A stretch of 64,000 nucleotides of DNA from Verrucomicrobiia bacterium (GTDB lineage: Bacteria; Verrucomicrobiota; Verrucomicrobiia; Palsa-1439): positions 1 to 64,000 of the forward strand of contig DATLVI010000041.1 in assembly GCA_035577545.1 (NCBI GenBank), read 5' to 3'. The notes beneath the pieces are model-generated. The model did not search any database. It was not told where the DNA came from and saw only the letters and a program-made list of their open reading frames with translations. The translations under genes and the position numbers were made by a program. Numbering within the stretch: position 1 is the stretch's first letter; each line of letters opens with the position of its first letter. Positions 35,994 through 45,263 of this stretch are shown here, piece after piece.

Positions 35994-37142
35994 ATGCCAC
36001 GCGATCGTGTCGAACTGGAACAACTCGAATACAAGCTTCTCGCCCCTTATGCGCAGAAGGCCGCCGACTCGCGCGGACGGGCGTTTCCCGACCCCAAGCA
36101 CAGTCTGCGCACGGATTTTCAGCGGGACCGCGACCGCATCATCCACAGCCGCGCCTTCCGCCGGCTTGAATACAAGACGCAGGTCTTCCTCAACGGCACG
36201 GGTGACCACCTTCGAACGCGCCTGACGCACACGATGGAAGTGGCGGGCATCAGCCGCGGCATCGCCCGCGCGTTGCAACTCAATGAGGATTTGGCCGAGA
36301 GCATTGCGCTCGCGCATGACCTCGGTCATTCGCCGTTCGGTCACGCGGGCGAAGAGATGCTCGATAAACTGATGAAAGACCACGGAGGGTTCGAGCACAA
36401 TCTGCAATCATTGCGCGTCGTGACGGAATTGGAAGAAAAGTACCCCAACTTCAACGGGCTGAATCTCACGTGGGAAACGCGCGAAGGTTTAGCGAAACAT
36501 TATACGCAGTACGACAAGCCAACGCGGTTGGAGGAGTTCAACTTCAAATCGTCTTCGCTCGAAGCGCAGATCGCCAATCTCGCGGATGAAGTCACCTACT
36601 ATTCGCACGACCTTGACGACGGCCTGGACGCGGGACTAATTACTGTCGAACAACTCAAAGAGGTTGAGATTTGGCAGGCTACGTTCACGCGAGTCAACCG
36701 TGAACACCCCGGCATGGACCAGGACCGGCAATGCGCGTTCACCATCCGCGAGTTGATTGAGCGCGAGGTATCAGACGTGATCGCCACGAGTGCCACCAAC
36801 ATCGCAGCGGCCAAAGTGAACAGCGCCGACGAAGTGCGCCAACTGAGCAAACCGCTGGTCAGCTATAGCAAGGAACTGAGGAAGGCCAACCAGCAATTGC
36901 GTGATTTTCTCTACAAGAATCTCTACTTCAACCCCGTGGCCCACAAGCCCCACGAACGCGCCGTCGCCGCCATGGGTGAACTCTTCCGCGCCTACGCTGC
37001 CAACCCACGCCTCATGGGCGAAAGCACCCAGCGCCGCCTGGAGAAGGTCGGCCTCTACCGCGCCATCTGCGACTACATTGCCGGCATGACAGACCGCTTC
37101 GCGCTGGAGGAGTACAAACGGATTTGCCAGCGGAGTGCGTGA
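35994..37142 (+). CDS. dgt: Deoxyguanosinetriphosphate triphosphohydrolase (dGTPase-like HD protein)
   Basis: dGTPases hydrolyse dNTPs to nucleoside and triphosphate and so limit dNTP pools. The 382-residue HD-domain protein shows the family start (YAQKAADSRGR, RTDFQRDRDRIIHSRAFRRLEYKTQVF), GDHLRTRLTHTMEVA (H79), the HD pair in LAHDLGHSPFGHAGE (H108-D109, H112, H117) and later EVTYYSHDLDDGL. I chose the ATG at 35994; the frame is open to 35802 but the upstream part lacks family similarity. A promoter-like pair, TTGCGT (35954-35959) and GACACT (35977-35982), ends 11 nt before this ATG. Confidence 0.92.
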   Translation: MPRDRVELEQLEYKLLAPYAQKAADSRGRAFPDPKHSLRTDFQRDRDRIIHSRAFRRLEYKTQVFLNGTGDHLRTRLTHTMEVAGISRGIARALQLNEDLAESIALAHDLGHSPFGHAGEEMLDKLMKDHGGFEHNLQSLRVVTELEEKYPNFNGLNLTWETREGLAKHYTQYDKPTRLEEFNFKSSSLEAQIANLADEVTYYSHDLDDGLDAGLITVEQLKEVEIWQATFTRVNREHPGMDQDRQCAFTIRELIEREVSDVIATSATNIAAAKVNSADEVRQLSKPLVSYSKELRKANQQLRDFLYKNLYFNPVAHKPHERAVAAMGELFRAYAANPRLMGESTQRRLEKVGLYRAICDYIAGMTDRFALEEYKRICQRSA

Positions 37143-37149
37143 GGCGCCA

Positions 37150-37851
37150 TCACATCAATCCCATTTCTTTCAAGCTCACAAAGTCCAGGTCGCGTTTGGT
37201 GTTGCGGTGGCCGAGGATGATGTGATCGAGAACGGCAATGTTGAGCAGGTCGCCGGCTTTGACGAGGCGCTTGGTGACGGCGATGTCTTCGCTGCTGGGA
37301 GTCGGGTCGCCGCTGGGGTGATTGTGCACGAGGATCATCGACGCGGCGGAAGCGGCGATGGCGTCCTTGAAGACTTCGCGGGGCTCGACGATGCTCGCGT
37401 TGAGTGAGCCTCGCGACACCTCGCATTTCTTGATGAGGGCGTTCTTCGTGTTGAGCAGGAGCACCCGAAACTCTTCGCGGTCGAGACTGCGCATGTCTTC
37501 GCGCATCACGGCGGCGGCGTCTTCCGGGGAACTGACAATCCGCTGTTTCCCGCGTGAAGAATCGCTGAGACGGCGTGCCAACTCGAAGGCGGCTTTCAGT
37601 TGGATGGCTTTCGTCTCGCCGACGCCTTTGATTTTCGCGATGGCCTCGAGAGGAGTCCGAGCCAATCCCTCCAATGAACCAAACTCCCGGAGAATTTGTT
37701 GGGAGAGTTCAACAACGGAGATGCCTTTCATTCCTGTCCGCAACAGGATCGCGACCAGTTCGGCTTCAGTGAGTGCCGCCGCACCACGGAGTTTCAGTCG
37801 TTCCCGAGGGCGTTCTCCTTCGGGCATCTCCCGAATCAGGTAGGTGGTCAT
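37150..37851 (-). CDS. radC: RadC family JAB/MPN-domain protein
   Basis: The 233-residue protein has an N-terminal UPF0758 helix-hairpin-helix region (IREMPEGERPRERLKLRGAAALTEAELVAILLRTG, then IAKIKGVGETKAIQLKAAFE) and a C-terminal JAB/MPN domain with the zinc motif H176-x-H178-PSG ... D189 (VHNHPSGDPTPSSED). RadC was once linked to DNA repair but its biochemical role is unsettled. It lies 2 nt after the amidase gene on the same strand, at the end of the miaA-hflX-amidase-radC group. Confidence 0.94.
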   Translation of the reverse strand: MTTYLIREMPEGERPRERLKLRGAAALTEAELVAILLRTGMKGISVVELSQQILREFGSLEGLARTPLEAIAKIKGVGETKAIQLKAAFELARRLSDSSRGKQRIVSSPEDAAAVMREDMRSLDREEFRVLLLNTKNALIKKCEVSRGSLNASIVEPREVFKDAIAASAASMILVHNHPSGDPTPSSEDIAVTKRLVKAGDLLNIAVLDHIILGHRNTKRDLDFVSLKEMGLM

Positions 37852-37853
37852 GA

Positions 37854-38474
37854 TTAGGGACGATGAGCTTGCGCCTGTAAATCACGGCCAGGGTTGTTCG
37901 TCAGGACGGACGAAACCGTGCCACCGGCTTCGTGCAGCTTTTTATGGAATTCCTCCCAGGGGAATTGCGAACCAGGGCATTCACTGAATTCGCCGATCAC
38001 CTCACCGTGGCCCATAATATGGTCGTTCGGAATATGGAATTGTTCCTGCAAGCCACGGATGAGAAGCACGAGCGAGTCGAGTTGCTTCGACGTGGGTTGA
38101 TCGACTGAGAAATTTCCGACGAGGCAAATGCCGATGCCGTGCTCGTTGATGTACGCCTGGCGGCAATGACCGCCCTGCATCTGTTTGATCCAACGCGGTC
38201 CGGTTTCGATGAAGCCGTCGGCCTTGCCTTCGGTCCCATTGTCGATGACGAAGTGGTAGGCCAGGCCGTTGATCATTCCGCGCGAGCGGTGCGCCGCGTC
38301 GAACACCTCCGCCGAACCCATGCGCGTGGCGCTATGGTGAATGATGATCCATTCCCAATCACGCGATGGATCCAGCTCGCCGACCACATTTCCCAGAATG
38401 AAGCAGATCACCGCCAGCGCCAACAGGACTGGACGGCCCGTCACCACCGAACTATTTACTTTCGTCCACAACAT
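37854..38474 (-). CDS. N-acetylmuramoyl-L-alanine amidase (Amidase_2/PGRP fold), membrane-anchored or exported
   Basis: The 206-residue protein cleaves the amide bond between muramic acid and the peptide stem of peptidoglycan. It has an N-terminal hydrophobic segment (VLLALAVICFILGNVVG) acting as signal or anchor, then an Amidase_2 domain: WIIIHHSATR (first zinc His), AYHFVIDNG, GGHCRQAYINEHGIGICLVGNF and HIMGHGEV...CPGSQFPW with the second His and Cys ligands. It may serve in wall recycling or remodelling. The start overlaps the hflX stop by 23 nt. Confidence 0.88.
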   Translation of the reverse strand: MLWTKVNSSVVTGRPVLLALAVICFILGNVVGELDPSRDWEWIIIHHSATRMGSAEVFDAAHRSRGMINGLAYHFVIDNGTEGKADGFIETGPRWIKQMQGGHCRQAYINEHGIGICLVGNFSVDQPTSKQLDSLVLLIRGLQEQFHIPNDHIMGHGEVIGEFSECPGSQFPWEEFHKKLHEAGGTVSSVLTNNPGRDLQAQAHRP

Positions 38475-39744
38475 AGGGTGTTAATTCACCAGCCAACACT
38501 TTCGGGATTTGCGCTCGAAGAACGACGTTGCCGTTTTCCATTTCACGCGCGGTGACGTAACCGCTGCGATACACCAGCGCGATCGTCTTGGCGCGGTCCT
38601 GCGGGATCGACAACGTGACATCGACGCGGCGATCGCTCAGTCGGTTCGCGATTTCGTCGCGCAAGGCATCCAGGTTTTCACCGGTCTTCGCCGACATCGG
38701 TACCGACCGGTCAAATTCGCGCTGAAAGCCCTCCAGAACAGCGGCGCCATTTTCCAATTTATCGATTTTGTTGAGCGCGACCACGGTGGATTTACCCCAA
38801 GCGTCGAGTTCCTTCAACACAATCTCAACGGCCTTGATCTGTTCGTGCGCATGCGGATGGCTCGCATCCACGACATGCAATAGCAGATCGGCCTCCACGA
38901 CCTCTTCCAGTGTGGCCTTAAATGAGTCAATGAGATGATGCGGCAGCTTGCGTAGAAAACCGACCGTATCGGAGAGTAGTATGTTCTGGTTGTTCGGCAG
39001 ACGCAGCTTGCGCGCGGTCGGATCAAGTGTCGCGAACAGCTTGTCCTCCGCGAGCACGCCTGCGCCCGTTAATTTATTCATTAAGGTGCTCTTGCCGGAG
39101 TTCGTGTACCCGATGATCGACACCAGCGGCCAGTGCAACCGTTGCCGGCCGCCCCGCTCAACGCGCCGGTTCTTGCGCACTTCATCCAACGCGTCTTCCA
39201 GGCGATGGATTTTTTCCTGCACGCGGCGGCGGTCAACTTCGAGCTGTTGTTCGCCAGGACCGCGCGAGCCGACGCCTCCGCGTTGACGCGACAAGTGGGT
39301 CCACAAACCCGCGAGCCGCGGGAGCATGTAATGAAGCTGCGCTAGTTCCACCTGAATTTTGCCTTCACGCGTGCGCGCGCGTTGCGCGAAGATATCGAGA
39401 ATGAGTTCCGTGCGGTCGATCACCTTGACGTTCAAGCCAAGGATTTCGCTGAGGTTGCGACCCTGCGCGGGTGAAAGGTCGTCATCGAAAATCACAAGGT
39501 TGGCGCCGGTATCGCGACATTTCGCGGCCAGTTCCTCGACTTTGCCGGTCCCGATGAAAGTGGCGGCAGCGGGTGAGTCACGCTTTTGGCTGATGACGTC
39601 GAGAACTTCGGCGCCGGCGGAGACCGCGAGTTCGCGGAGTTCTTCGAGGGAATCTTTCACAGCCCACCTGTCGTGGCCGGGTCTCTCCAAACCGATAAGG
39701 AGCGCGCTCTCGCGGGACGGCTCCTGAATTTCGTGCATCTTCAA
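38452..39744 (-). CDS. hflX: GTPase HflX
   Basis: HflX is a ribosome-associated GTPase that splits stalled ribosomes. The 430-residue protein has the HflX N-terminal domain (ATFIGTGKVEELAAKC, LVIFDDDLSPAQGRNL), the linker motif QLHYMLPRLAGLWTHLSRQRGGVGSRGPGEQQLE (Gly-rich glutamine loop) and the G domain: P-loop GYTNSGKST (212-220), DTVGFLRKLPHHL and ALNKIDKLE. It overlaps miaA by four bases (ATGA), matching the frequent miaA-hflX pairing. Confidence 0.95.
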   Translation of the reverse strand: MKMHEIQEPSRESALLIGLERPGHDRWAVKDSLEELRELAVSAGAEVLDVISQKRDSPAAATFIGTGKVEELAAKCRDTGANLVIFDDDLSPAQGRNLSEILGLNVKVIDRTELILDIFAQRARTREGKIQVELAQLHYMLPRLAGLWTHLSRQRGGVGSRGPGEQQLEVDRRRVQEKIHRLEDALDEVRKNRRVERGGRQRLHWPLVSIIGYTNSGKSTLMNKLTGAGVLAEDKLFATLDPTARKLRLPNNQNILLSDTVGFLRKLPHHLIDSFKATLEEVVEADLLLHVVDASHPHAHEQIKAVEIVLKELDAWGKSTVVALNKIDKLENGAAVLEGFQREFDRSVPMSAKTGENLDALRDEIANRLSDRRVDVTLSIPQDRAKTIALVYRSGYVTAREMENGNVVLRAQIPKVLAGELTPYVVDESK

Positions 39745-40685
39745 CTTACTGAATTTTCTTCCCTATGTTGCATGCCCTGAAGGATGTGTTCGACCGTAAC
39801 TGATGGCAATTCCTCGCGCCCAATCTCCAACCAGTTTAGTTGAGGCTCGCGCCGAAACCAAGTCAATTGTCGCTTTGCCAGTTGCCGCGTGCGCGTCTTG
39901 ATCAGCGCGACCACCTCCGCGAGCGAGAGATCTCCCCGCACATGCGCGACCAATTCCCGGTAGCCCGCCGCCTGCATGGCGGTGGCGTTTTTCTCCAGTC
40001 CGCTTTCCAATAGCCGGCGGACTTCATCAACCCACCCGGAGGCGATCTGCTGTTCGATTCGCCGTTCGATACGCGCATGAAGATCTTCGCGGTCACGGTT
40101 TAGCATAAAGCCCGAGGAAGCGACGGCCCGATTGTCTTTCTCCCGGCCCCACTCTTTCTGCAATTCGCTGATTGGCTGGCCGGTCTCGTGAAATACCTCA
40201 AGCGCGCGGACCAAGCGGCGCGGGTTATGTCGATCAATGTACTTTGCCGTCGCCGGATCCAGGCGCTCCAGTTCTTCGAATAATTGAACCGCATTCATCT
40301 TCTCCAACCGCTCTCGTAATTCCTCATTCCGCGCAGGTCCTTCGAATAATCCATGGCGCAAGGCGCGTACGTAAAGGCCGGTGCCGCCGACGACCAGCGC
40401 TTTTTTGCCACGCGCGTGGATACTGTCGATGGCTTGTGATGCCATCTCGATGAACTTCTTGGCGTCGAACACCTCGCTGATGTCGCACACATCAATGAGA
40501 TGGTGCGGGACAAGCGCGCGCTCCTCGGCGGTCGGCTTGGCGGTGCCGATGTCCATGCCGCGATACACCTGCATCGAGTCCGCCGAGACGATCTCGGCAT
40601 CCAGAGTGCGCGCCAACTGCAGCGCCACGGCGCTCTTGCCAACGGCGGTCGGGCCAACGAGGAAGACGGTTTGCATCTCTTCCAT
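39741..40685 (-). CDS. miaA: tRNA dimethylallyltransferase
   Basis: MiaA adds a dimethylallyl group to A37 of tRNAs reading UNN codons. The 314-residue protein has the P-loop GPTAVGKSAVALQLA, the DSMQVYRGMDIGTAKP motif (catalytic Asp and substrate contact), VPHHLIDVCDISEVF and VGGTGLYVRALRHGLF. The QLAKRQLTWFRREP stretch is near the C-terminus. I chose the ATG at 40685 because the GTG at 40712 adds residues that family members lack. It is followed by hflX with an ATGA overlap. Confidence 0.95.
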   Translation of the reverse strand: MEEMQTVFLVGPTAVGKSAVALQLARTLDAEIVSADSMQVYRGMDIGTAKPTAEERALVPHHLIDVCDISEVFDAKKFIEMASQAIDSIHARGKKALVVGGTGLYVRALRHGLFEGPARNEELRERLEKMNAVQLFEELERLDPATAKYIDRHNPRRLVRALEVFHETGQPISELQKEWGREKDNRAVASSGFMLNRDREDLHARIERRIEQQIASGWVDEVRRLLESGLEKNATAMQAAGYRELVAHVRGDLSLAEVVALIKTRTRQLAKRQLTWFRREPQLNWLEIGREELPSVTVEHILQGMQHREENSVS

Positions 40686-40738
40686 ACTAACATGGGACGC
40701 CAAACAAGGCACAATACCTGCATTGTATTAATGACAGC

Positions 40739-43669
40739 GTGAGCACAAGGCGGCAAAAAAAGGTCCTGATCAGCGTCGTAACGGCGCTGGTGTTGTGCCT
40801 TGAGCCGAGACTATTCGGCGCTGTTATTCACGTGACCAATGACTTCCCCACCATCCAAGCGGCGATCAATGCCGCCGGATCAAACGACACGATCCAGATA
40901 CAAGCCGGCACCTACCGCGAATTCCTGAACATCACAGCCCCTGTGCGTATCATCGGTACAGGTTCCACGAATTGCATTATTCACCATACCAATGACGTCC
41001 TCGTGACGATCACTTCGGCTGGCACGGTCGAGCTGACGGGAATGGAGATTTGCGGGGGCGAAGTGGCATTCGGCGGGGGCTTTTCACCAACGGTGCCCTG
41101 CGGGATTATTGCGAGCAACACGACGTTGTCGCTCAACGACGTGGCGGTCAACATGACACGCAACTTCGCAGTAACGGTCATGGACGGATCGCTCTTCGCG
41201 ACGAACGTGGCGCTCTATACGCGGATTGTGCTGGTACAATGGGATGTCGGATTTCAGTTGAAGGGTTGTTTCGCGCGCATCTACCAGCTGACCCAGCAGG
41301 CGGGCCAGATCGATCACACGATCAATATCAACGATCCGCCCGCGAACTTTTCCGACGTCCATGTCGAAAACTCTACGATTCGAGCATCGCATTTGGGCTA
41401 TGGCGAATGCATTCGGACGTACACACAAAGCTCGGTGGTGATCAGCAATTGCTACCTCTATCGCGCCTCCGGCGGTGATGCGGTCAGTATCGGCAACCAG
41501 GCGATCGGCGTGAACGGTTATTCCAACACCGTCGTCATCACGGGAAACCTGATCGACTCGCTGCCGACTGGCATCCGCGTCTTCGGCTCGATCCCCAATA
41601 GTAACAAGATACGAATCGAGTACAATGACATCACGAATTGCCAGAGCAACGGCGTAGTGGAGTCTTCGATGTCGTATGAAGGAATTGACCTGGGCGGCGG
41701 TGTGGCGCAGTCCGCCGGACAAAATGCTTTCTCCAATCCCGGCGCAAGGGACGTGGAGTTGACCGGTTCGACCGGCAACATTCACGCCCTATCCAACTGC
41801 TGGACGACCGCCAACCCCGACGACAGCATCATCGACCACACCGACACGCCCGCGCTCGGACAGGTGTTTTACACCCCAACATATTGCGCACCTGTCATCG
41901 TCGATTGTGTGCTCGTACCCTCGCTTGTCACCAATGTTGTCGGCCTCGCCGACACGGTTCACGCAACGGTAACTACCAACGGCGGTCCCGCAGTCGGTGC
42001 ATCTGTTGTTTTCAGTGTAGTCAGTGGTCCGAACTCGGGACAGGGCACGAATGTCGTAACCGACTCCAGCGGACAGGTCAGCTTTGTTTATTCCGGCAAT
42101 GGCAGCATGGGGACTGATACGATCCGCGCCATTGCCACTGTCGCCAGTGTTTCGGCCACCGGCACAGCCTCCAAAGTATGGATTGGCACCCCGCCGTTGG
42201 TCATCTGCCCTGCCGACATTATCACGAATACCGTCGCGGGTACCTGCGCGCGCACACTGACATATAATCCCCCCGCCTCGGGCATGCCGGCTCCGGTTGT
42301 CACTCTCAGTCCGCCGAGCGGAAGCACTTTTCTTCCGGGCATCACGAGCGTGACGGTCATCGCGTCCAACGTCTCCGGCGTGGCCCAGTGCTCATTCAAT
42401 GTCACCGTCAATGATAACGAATTGCCGCTCATCGCCTGCCCCGCCGATGTCGTTACCAACATCACTTTGCCGCAGACGCAAGTGAACGTCGTGTTTGGCG
42501 CGCCCGTTGTCAGCGACAACTGCGGCACCGTGGCTACAAGTTGCGCACCCGCCTCCGGCAGCGCTTTCCCCCTGGGCACCAACACCGTGACCTGCACCGC
42601 GATTGACGTAGCCGCCAACACCAACACATGCACTTTTCGTGTCATCGTCCTTGGCCTGCCCGCGCCCAACCAGCCACCTGTTGCGCTGTGCAGCAATATT
42701 ACGGTGAATGCTGACTCGAACTGCCAAGCGACGGTAGCGGCACTGGCAATCGATGCCGGTTCTTTCGACAATGACGGCACGATCACGAGCCGGTCACTCG
42801 GCCCGGCCGGACCGTTCGACATGGGTACCAATGATGTCGTGTTAACTGTCTACGACAACAACGGGGCCTCCAATACGTGCCAGGCGCAGGTCATCGTCGT
42901 GGATACCACGCCGCCGTCCCTCGGGGCATGCACCAACATTTTCAGTACTGCGGCAAACGGCGTCGCCATCGCCGTTGTCAACTTTCCGACGCCGTCGGCC
43001 AGCGATAATTGTATGATTGCCACCAACTATTGTTCACCCGCTTCCGGATCGGTCTTTCCGATCGGGACGACCGTCGTCACGAATATTGCCGTGGACACTT
43101 CCGGAAACACCAACACCTGCACCTTCAACATTATCGTGGACGCAATGCCGCCCGCCACACACGACCTGATGGTAGTGAGCATCACGCCGCCGAAAAGAGT
43201 CACGCTCAGCGAAAGCCAAACCAATCAAACCAAGGGCGTCAAAGTGACGATTGAAAACCTTGGCAACCTCGTTGAGACTATCACCGACCTGGACATGCTA
43301 ACAAACGTCGTGACCCTGACCGTCGAATCATTGGGTGTTTGTCCATCGCCGGCGAAATCGCTGGTGCCGCCGAGGAAAGGGTTCCCCGTCGTGCTCGCAC
43401 CGAAGAAGAAGCTGACGTTGCTGTACAATGTCGCGTTTGATTGCGCAAACGATCCACTCGCGACGACGAAAGATGCAGACCATACTGATTTCCGCTACAC
43501 CGTGACCATCAACTCGGTCGCATTGGACGGCGACGCAGATTTACAACCGTCCAACGATGTATGCCCGCGTCCGCCCAACCCGGCGATTGGCGACAAGGGT
43601 TGCGGAAGCAAAGACCCGGTGACCAAGCAGCTTGGGGCGGATGTGCTCAGCGACATAATCGTGAAGTGA
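40739..43669 (+). CDS. Large secreted surface protein: parallel beta-helix, Ig-like and HYR domains
   Basis: The 976-residue protein begins at a GTG with a signal peptide (ISVVTALVLCLEPRLFGA). Residues about 30-370 form a pectate-lyase-like right-handed beta-helix (FPTIQAAINAAGSNDTIQIQAGTYRE, ITGNLIDSLPTGIRVFG, IEYNDITNCQSNGVV). A Big_1-like module follows (about 385-475: VVFSVVSGPNSGQGTNVVTDSSGQVSFVYSG). Then come repeated HYR-type modules with paired Cys and the pattern CPADVVTN...SDNC...PLGTNTVTCTAIDVAANTNTCTFRVIV (about 480-800). A CARDB-like part (DLMVVSITPPKRVTL...) ends the protein. It is rich in Thr, Asn and Val. A role in adhesion or extracellular matrix is inferred; no enzymatic residues were identified. 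Confidence 0.82.
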   Translation: MSTRRQKKVLISVVTALVLCLEPRLFGAVIHVTNDFPTIQAAINAAGSNDTIQIQAGTYREFLNITAPVRIIGTGSTNCIIHHTNDVLVTITSAGTVELTGMEICGGEVAFGGGFSPTVPCGIIASNTTLSLNDVAVNMTRNFAVTVMDGSLFATNVALYTRIVLVQWDVGFQLKGCFARIYQLTQQAGQIDHTININDPPANFSDVHVENSTIRASHLGYGECIRTYTQSSVVISNCYLYRASGGDAVSIGNQAIGVNGYSNTVVITGNLIDSLPTGIRVFGSIPNSNKIRIEYNDITNCQSNGVVESSMSYEGIDLGGGVAQSAGQNAFSNPGARDVELTGSTGNIHALSNCWTTANPDDSIIDHTDTPALGQVFYTPTYCAPVIVDCVLVPSLVTNVVGLADTVHATVTTNGGPAVGASVVFSVVSGPNSGQGTNVVTDSSGQVSFVYSGNGSMGTDTIRAIATVASVSATGTASKVWIGTPPLVICPADIITNTVAGTCARTLTYNPPASGMPAPVVTLSPPSGSTFLPGITSVTVIASNVSGVAQCSFNVTVNDNELPLIACPADVVTNITLPQTQVNVVFGAPVVSDNCGTVATSCAPASGSAFPLGTNTVTCTAIDVAANTNTCTFRVIVLGLPAPNQPPVALCSNITVNADSNCQATVAALAIDAGSFDNDGTITSRSLGPAGPFDMGTNDVVLTVYDNNGASNTCQAQVIVVDTTPPSLGACTNIFSTAANGVAIAVVNFPTPSASDNCMIATNYCSPASGSVFPIGTTVVTNIAVDTSGNTNTCTFNIIVDAMPPATHDLMVVSITPPKRVTLSESQTNQTKGVKVTIENLGNLVETITDLDMLTNVVTLTVESLGVCPSPAKSLVPPRKGFPVVLAPKKKLTLLYNVAFDCANDPLATTKDADHTDFRYTVTINSVALDGDADLQPSNDVCPRPPNPAIGDKGCGSKDPVTKQLGADVLSDIIVK

Positions 43670-43676
43670 GGACGAC

Positions 43677-43949
43677 GTGAAAGAGCCGCAGTCGCAGACG
43701 ATCACGCTCTCGGTGCGAGTTACACCACGCGCCAAGCGCAATACCGTGACAAAGATGAAGGATGGAAGCGTCAAAGTTTACGTCACGGCGCCACCGGAAG
43801 ACGGTCGCGCGAACGAAGCCGTGGTGGAAACCATCGCCGAATGGCTGGGTGTGAAGCGTCGGCAGGTCACTATCGTGAGCGGAGCGACGGGTCGCAACAA
43901 GCTTGTGCGGCTGACCGGCGTATCGCAAGAGCAGATCGATACCGCGTGA
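43677..43949 (+). CDS. DUF167 (YggU) family protein
   Basis: The 90-residue protein matches DUF167/YggU: a start TLSVRVTPRAKRNTV, KVYVTAPPEDGRANEAVVETIAEWLGV and ITIVSGATGRNKLVRL-like VTIVSGATGRNKLVRLTG. Structures of the family are known, with no assigned function. The start is a GTG with GAGG about 7 nt upstream. It lies 7 nt after the large surface protein, so it may share its transcript, though it is functionally unrelated. Confidence 0.88.
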   Translation: MKEPQSQTITLSVRVTPRAKRNTVTKMKDGSVKVYVTAPPEDGRANEAVVETIAEWLGVKRRQVTIVSGATGRNKLVRLTGVSQEQIDTA

Positions 43950-44003
43950 CCGAGCCGAGATTCCTCAATCAGACAACGCTGCCCACGGCCCATAAGTGGC
44001 GCG

Positions 44004-45188
44004 TCAGTCGAGCGCGACAACCTGCTCGATCAATTGATCGGCCAGGAGACGCTCGGTCGCGCCATGGGAATCAACCCGGTCGATGACGCTGCCGTTGGTG
44101 TAGACGAGCGAGCCGTCGCGACATAGATCGAAGGACAACACACCGCGGGCCACGGTGTGTTCCGTGCCGTCGGCGGCTTTGCGAACGAGTTCCCAAGATT
44201 TGGGAACCAGCGCCGGACTGTCTTCGCCGGTGCGGCGCGCGCCGCGGATCGCCTTGTCGGCGTCGATAAGATTACCCCAAATCATCAGGCGGCGGACGTC
44301 CATCTCTTGCTGCTTGGCGCCGCTCGCGTCGATCAAGGGTTTGCCCGTTAAAGTCAACGTGAAGAAATTGAAAAACTGAAAGATGGCAAAGAGAAAGCGG
44401 AAAGGCATGCACACGATCCCCCAGAGAAACCGCCAGATGCTGATTCGTTCGTGTGGGGAATGGTAGGGCCGGCGGATGAAGTACAACGAACCGTCAGCGG
44501 CGATCTGCGGGCCGAGAAAATCGGAATCCGCTTCCTCCGCGAGGCACGTCATGTTGCCGGTATCGAGATCGAGTCGCTGGATTGTGTAGGGGCCCAGCCC
44601 CGAGTAGCGGCCATCGCGGTCGCGCATCACGCCGGCAGATTGAAACACCAGTTCCCGCGGTGCGCCGGGAATCCATTGCGGGGCGAGGTCGGCCGAATCG
44701 CCCTCCGTGACTTCGGTCAATGCACCGCCCTCGGCGCGTTTGGTGGCAATGTTCGCGGTGCCGGCCTTCTGCCATACACTGCAGGCGATGAGTTCCTGAT
44801 TGGGCCGCGCGCTGACGAATTGCACATGCCGGTCCGCGCTGTGGGAGAGCCGCAGCTCATCGTTGCCGCCGTCGCGTACGGCGAAGATGCCGGTGACCCG
44901 GTCCACTTCCAGGGTATACAACAATTCGCCCAAGTCACGGCCGCGCGACAGTCCCGTGATTGAGACGCGCATCTCGGCCGGGTCACGCTCCGCGCTTTGG
45001 CCCCAAACCAATCCGCGTGACATGAATCGCGCGCCGCGCCCTTCGTTTTTCCATCCATGTTGCTGCTGAAGGCGGAGCGCACGGTCACGGACGGTCTGGG
45101 CGAATTTGCTTTCGATGGTGCGAACCGGCTCGTCGCCCAGTTTGAGGTGAAGTCTGCCCTGGGCGAGATAAGCGAGATTCAGGCTCAT
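44004..45188 (-). CDS. PD40/TolB-like beta-propeller protein with internal hydrophobic segment, unknown function
   Basis: I do not recognise a specific family. The 394-residue protein has WD40-like/PD40 features: GGNDELRLSHSADRHVQFVSARP, DLAPQWIPGAPRELVFQS and FLGPQIAADGSLYFIRRP, which resemble blades of TolB or DPP-IV-type propellers. It has a long hydrophobic patch (ISIWRFLWGIVCMPFRFLFA, then IFQFFNFFTLTLTG) around residue 265-295 and a C-terminal AARGVLSFDLCRDGSLVYTNG-like blade. There is no clear signal peptide. The start at 45188 (MSLNLAYLAQGRLHLKLG) is preferred over 45212 because it begins the first blade. It is convergent with DUF167 and 51 nt from msrA. Confidence 0.55.
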   Translation of the reverse strand: MSLNLAYLAQGRLHLKLGDEPVRTIESKFAQTVRDRALRLQQQHGWKNEGRGARFMSRGLVWGQSAERDPAEMRVSITGLSRGRDLGELLYTLEVDRVTGIFAVRDGGNDELRLSHSADRHVQFVSARPNQELIACSVWQKAGTANIATKRAEGGALTEVTEGDSADLAPQWIPGAPRELVFQSAGVMRDRDGRYSGLGPYTIQRLDLDTGNMTCLAEEADSDFLGPQIAADGSLYFIRRPYHSPHERISIWRFLWGIVCMPFRFLFAIFQFFNFFTLTLTGKPLIDASGAKQQEMDVRRLMIWGNLIDADKAIRGARRTGEDSPALVPKSWELVRKAADGTEHTVARGVLSFDLCRDGSLVYTNGSVIDRVDSHGATERLLADQLIEQVVALD

Positions 45189-45263
45189 GCTTGGCGCATA
45201 GGAATAATCCAACGCACGCCAGGATTCAAGCTCTTCGGGACTCCAGGTCTGCCGAGTGTGGGC

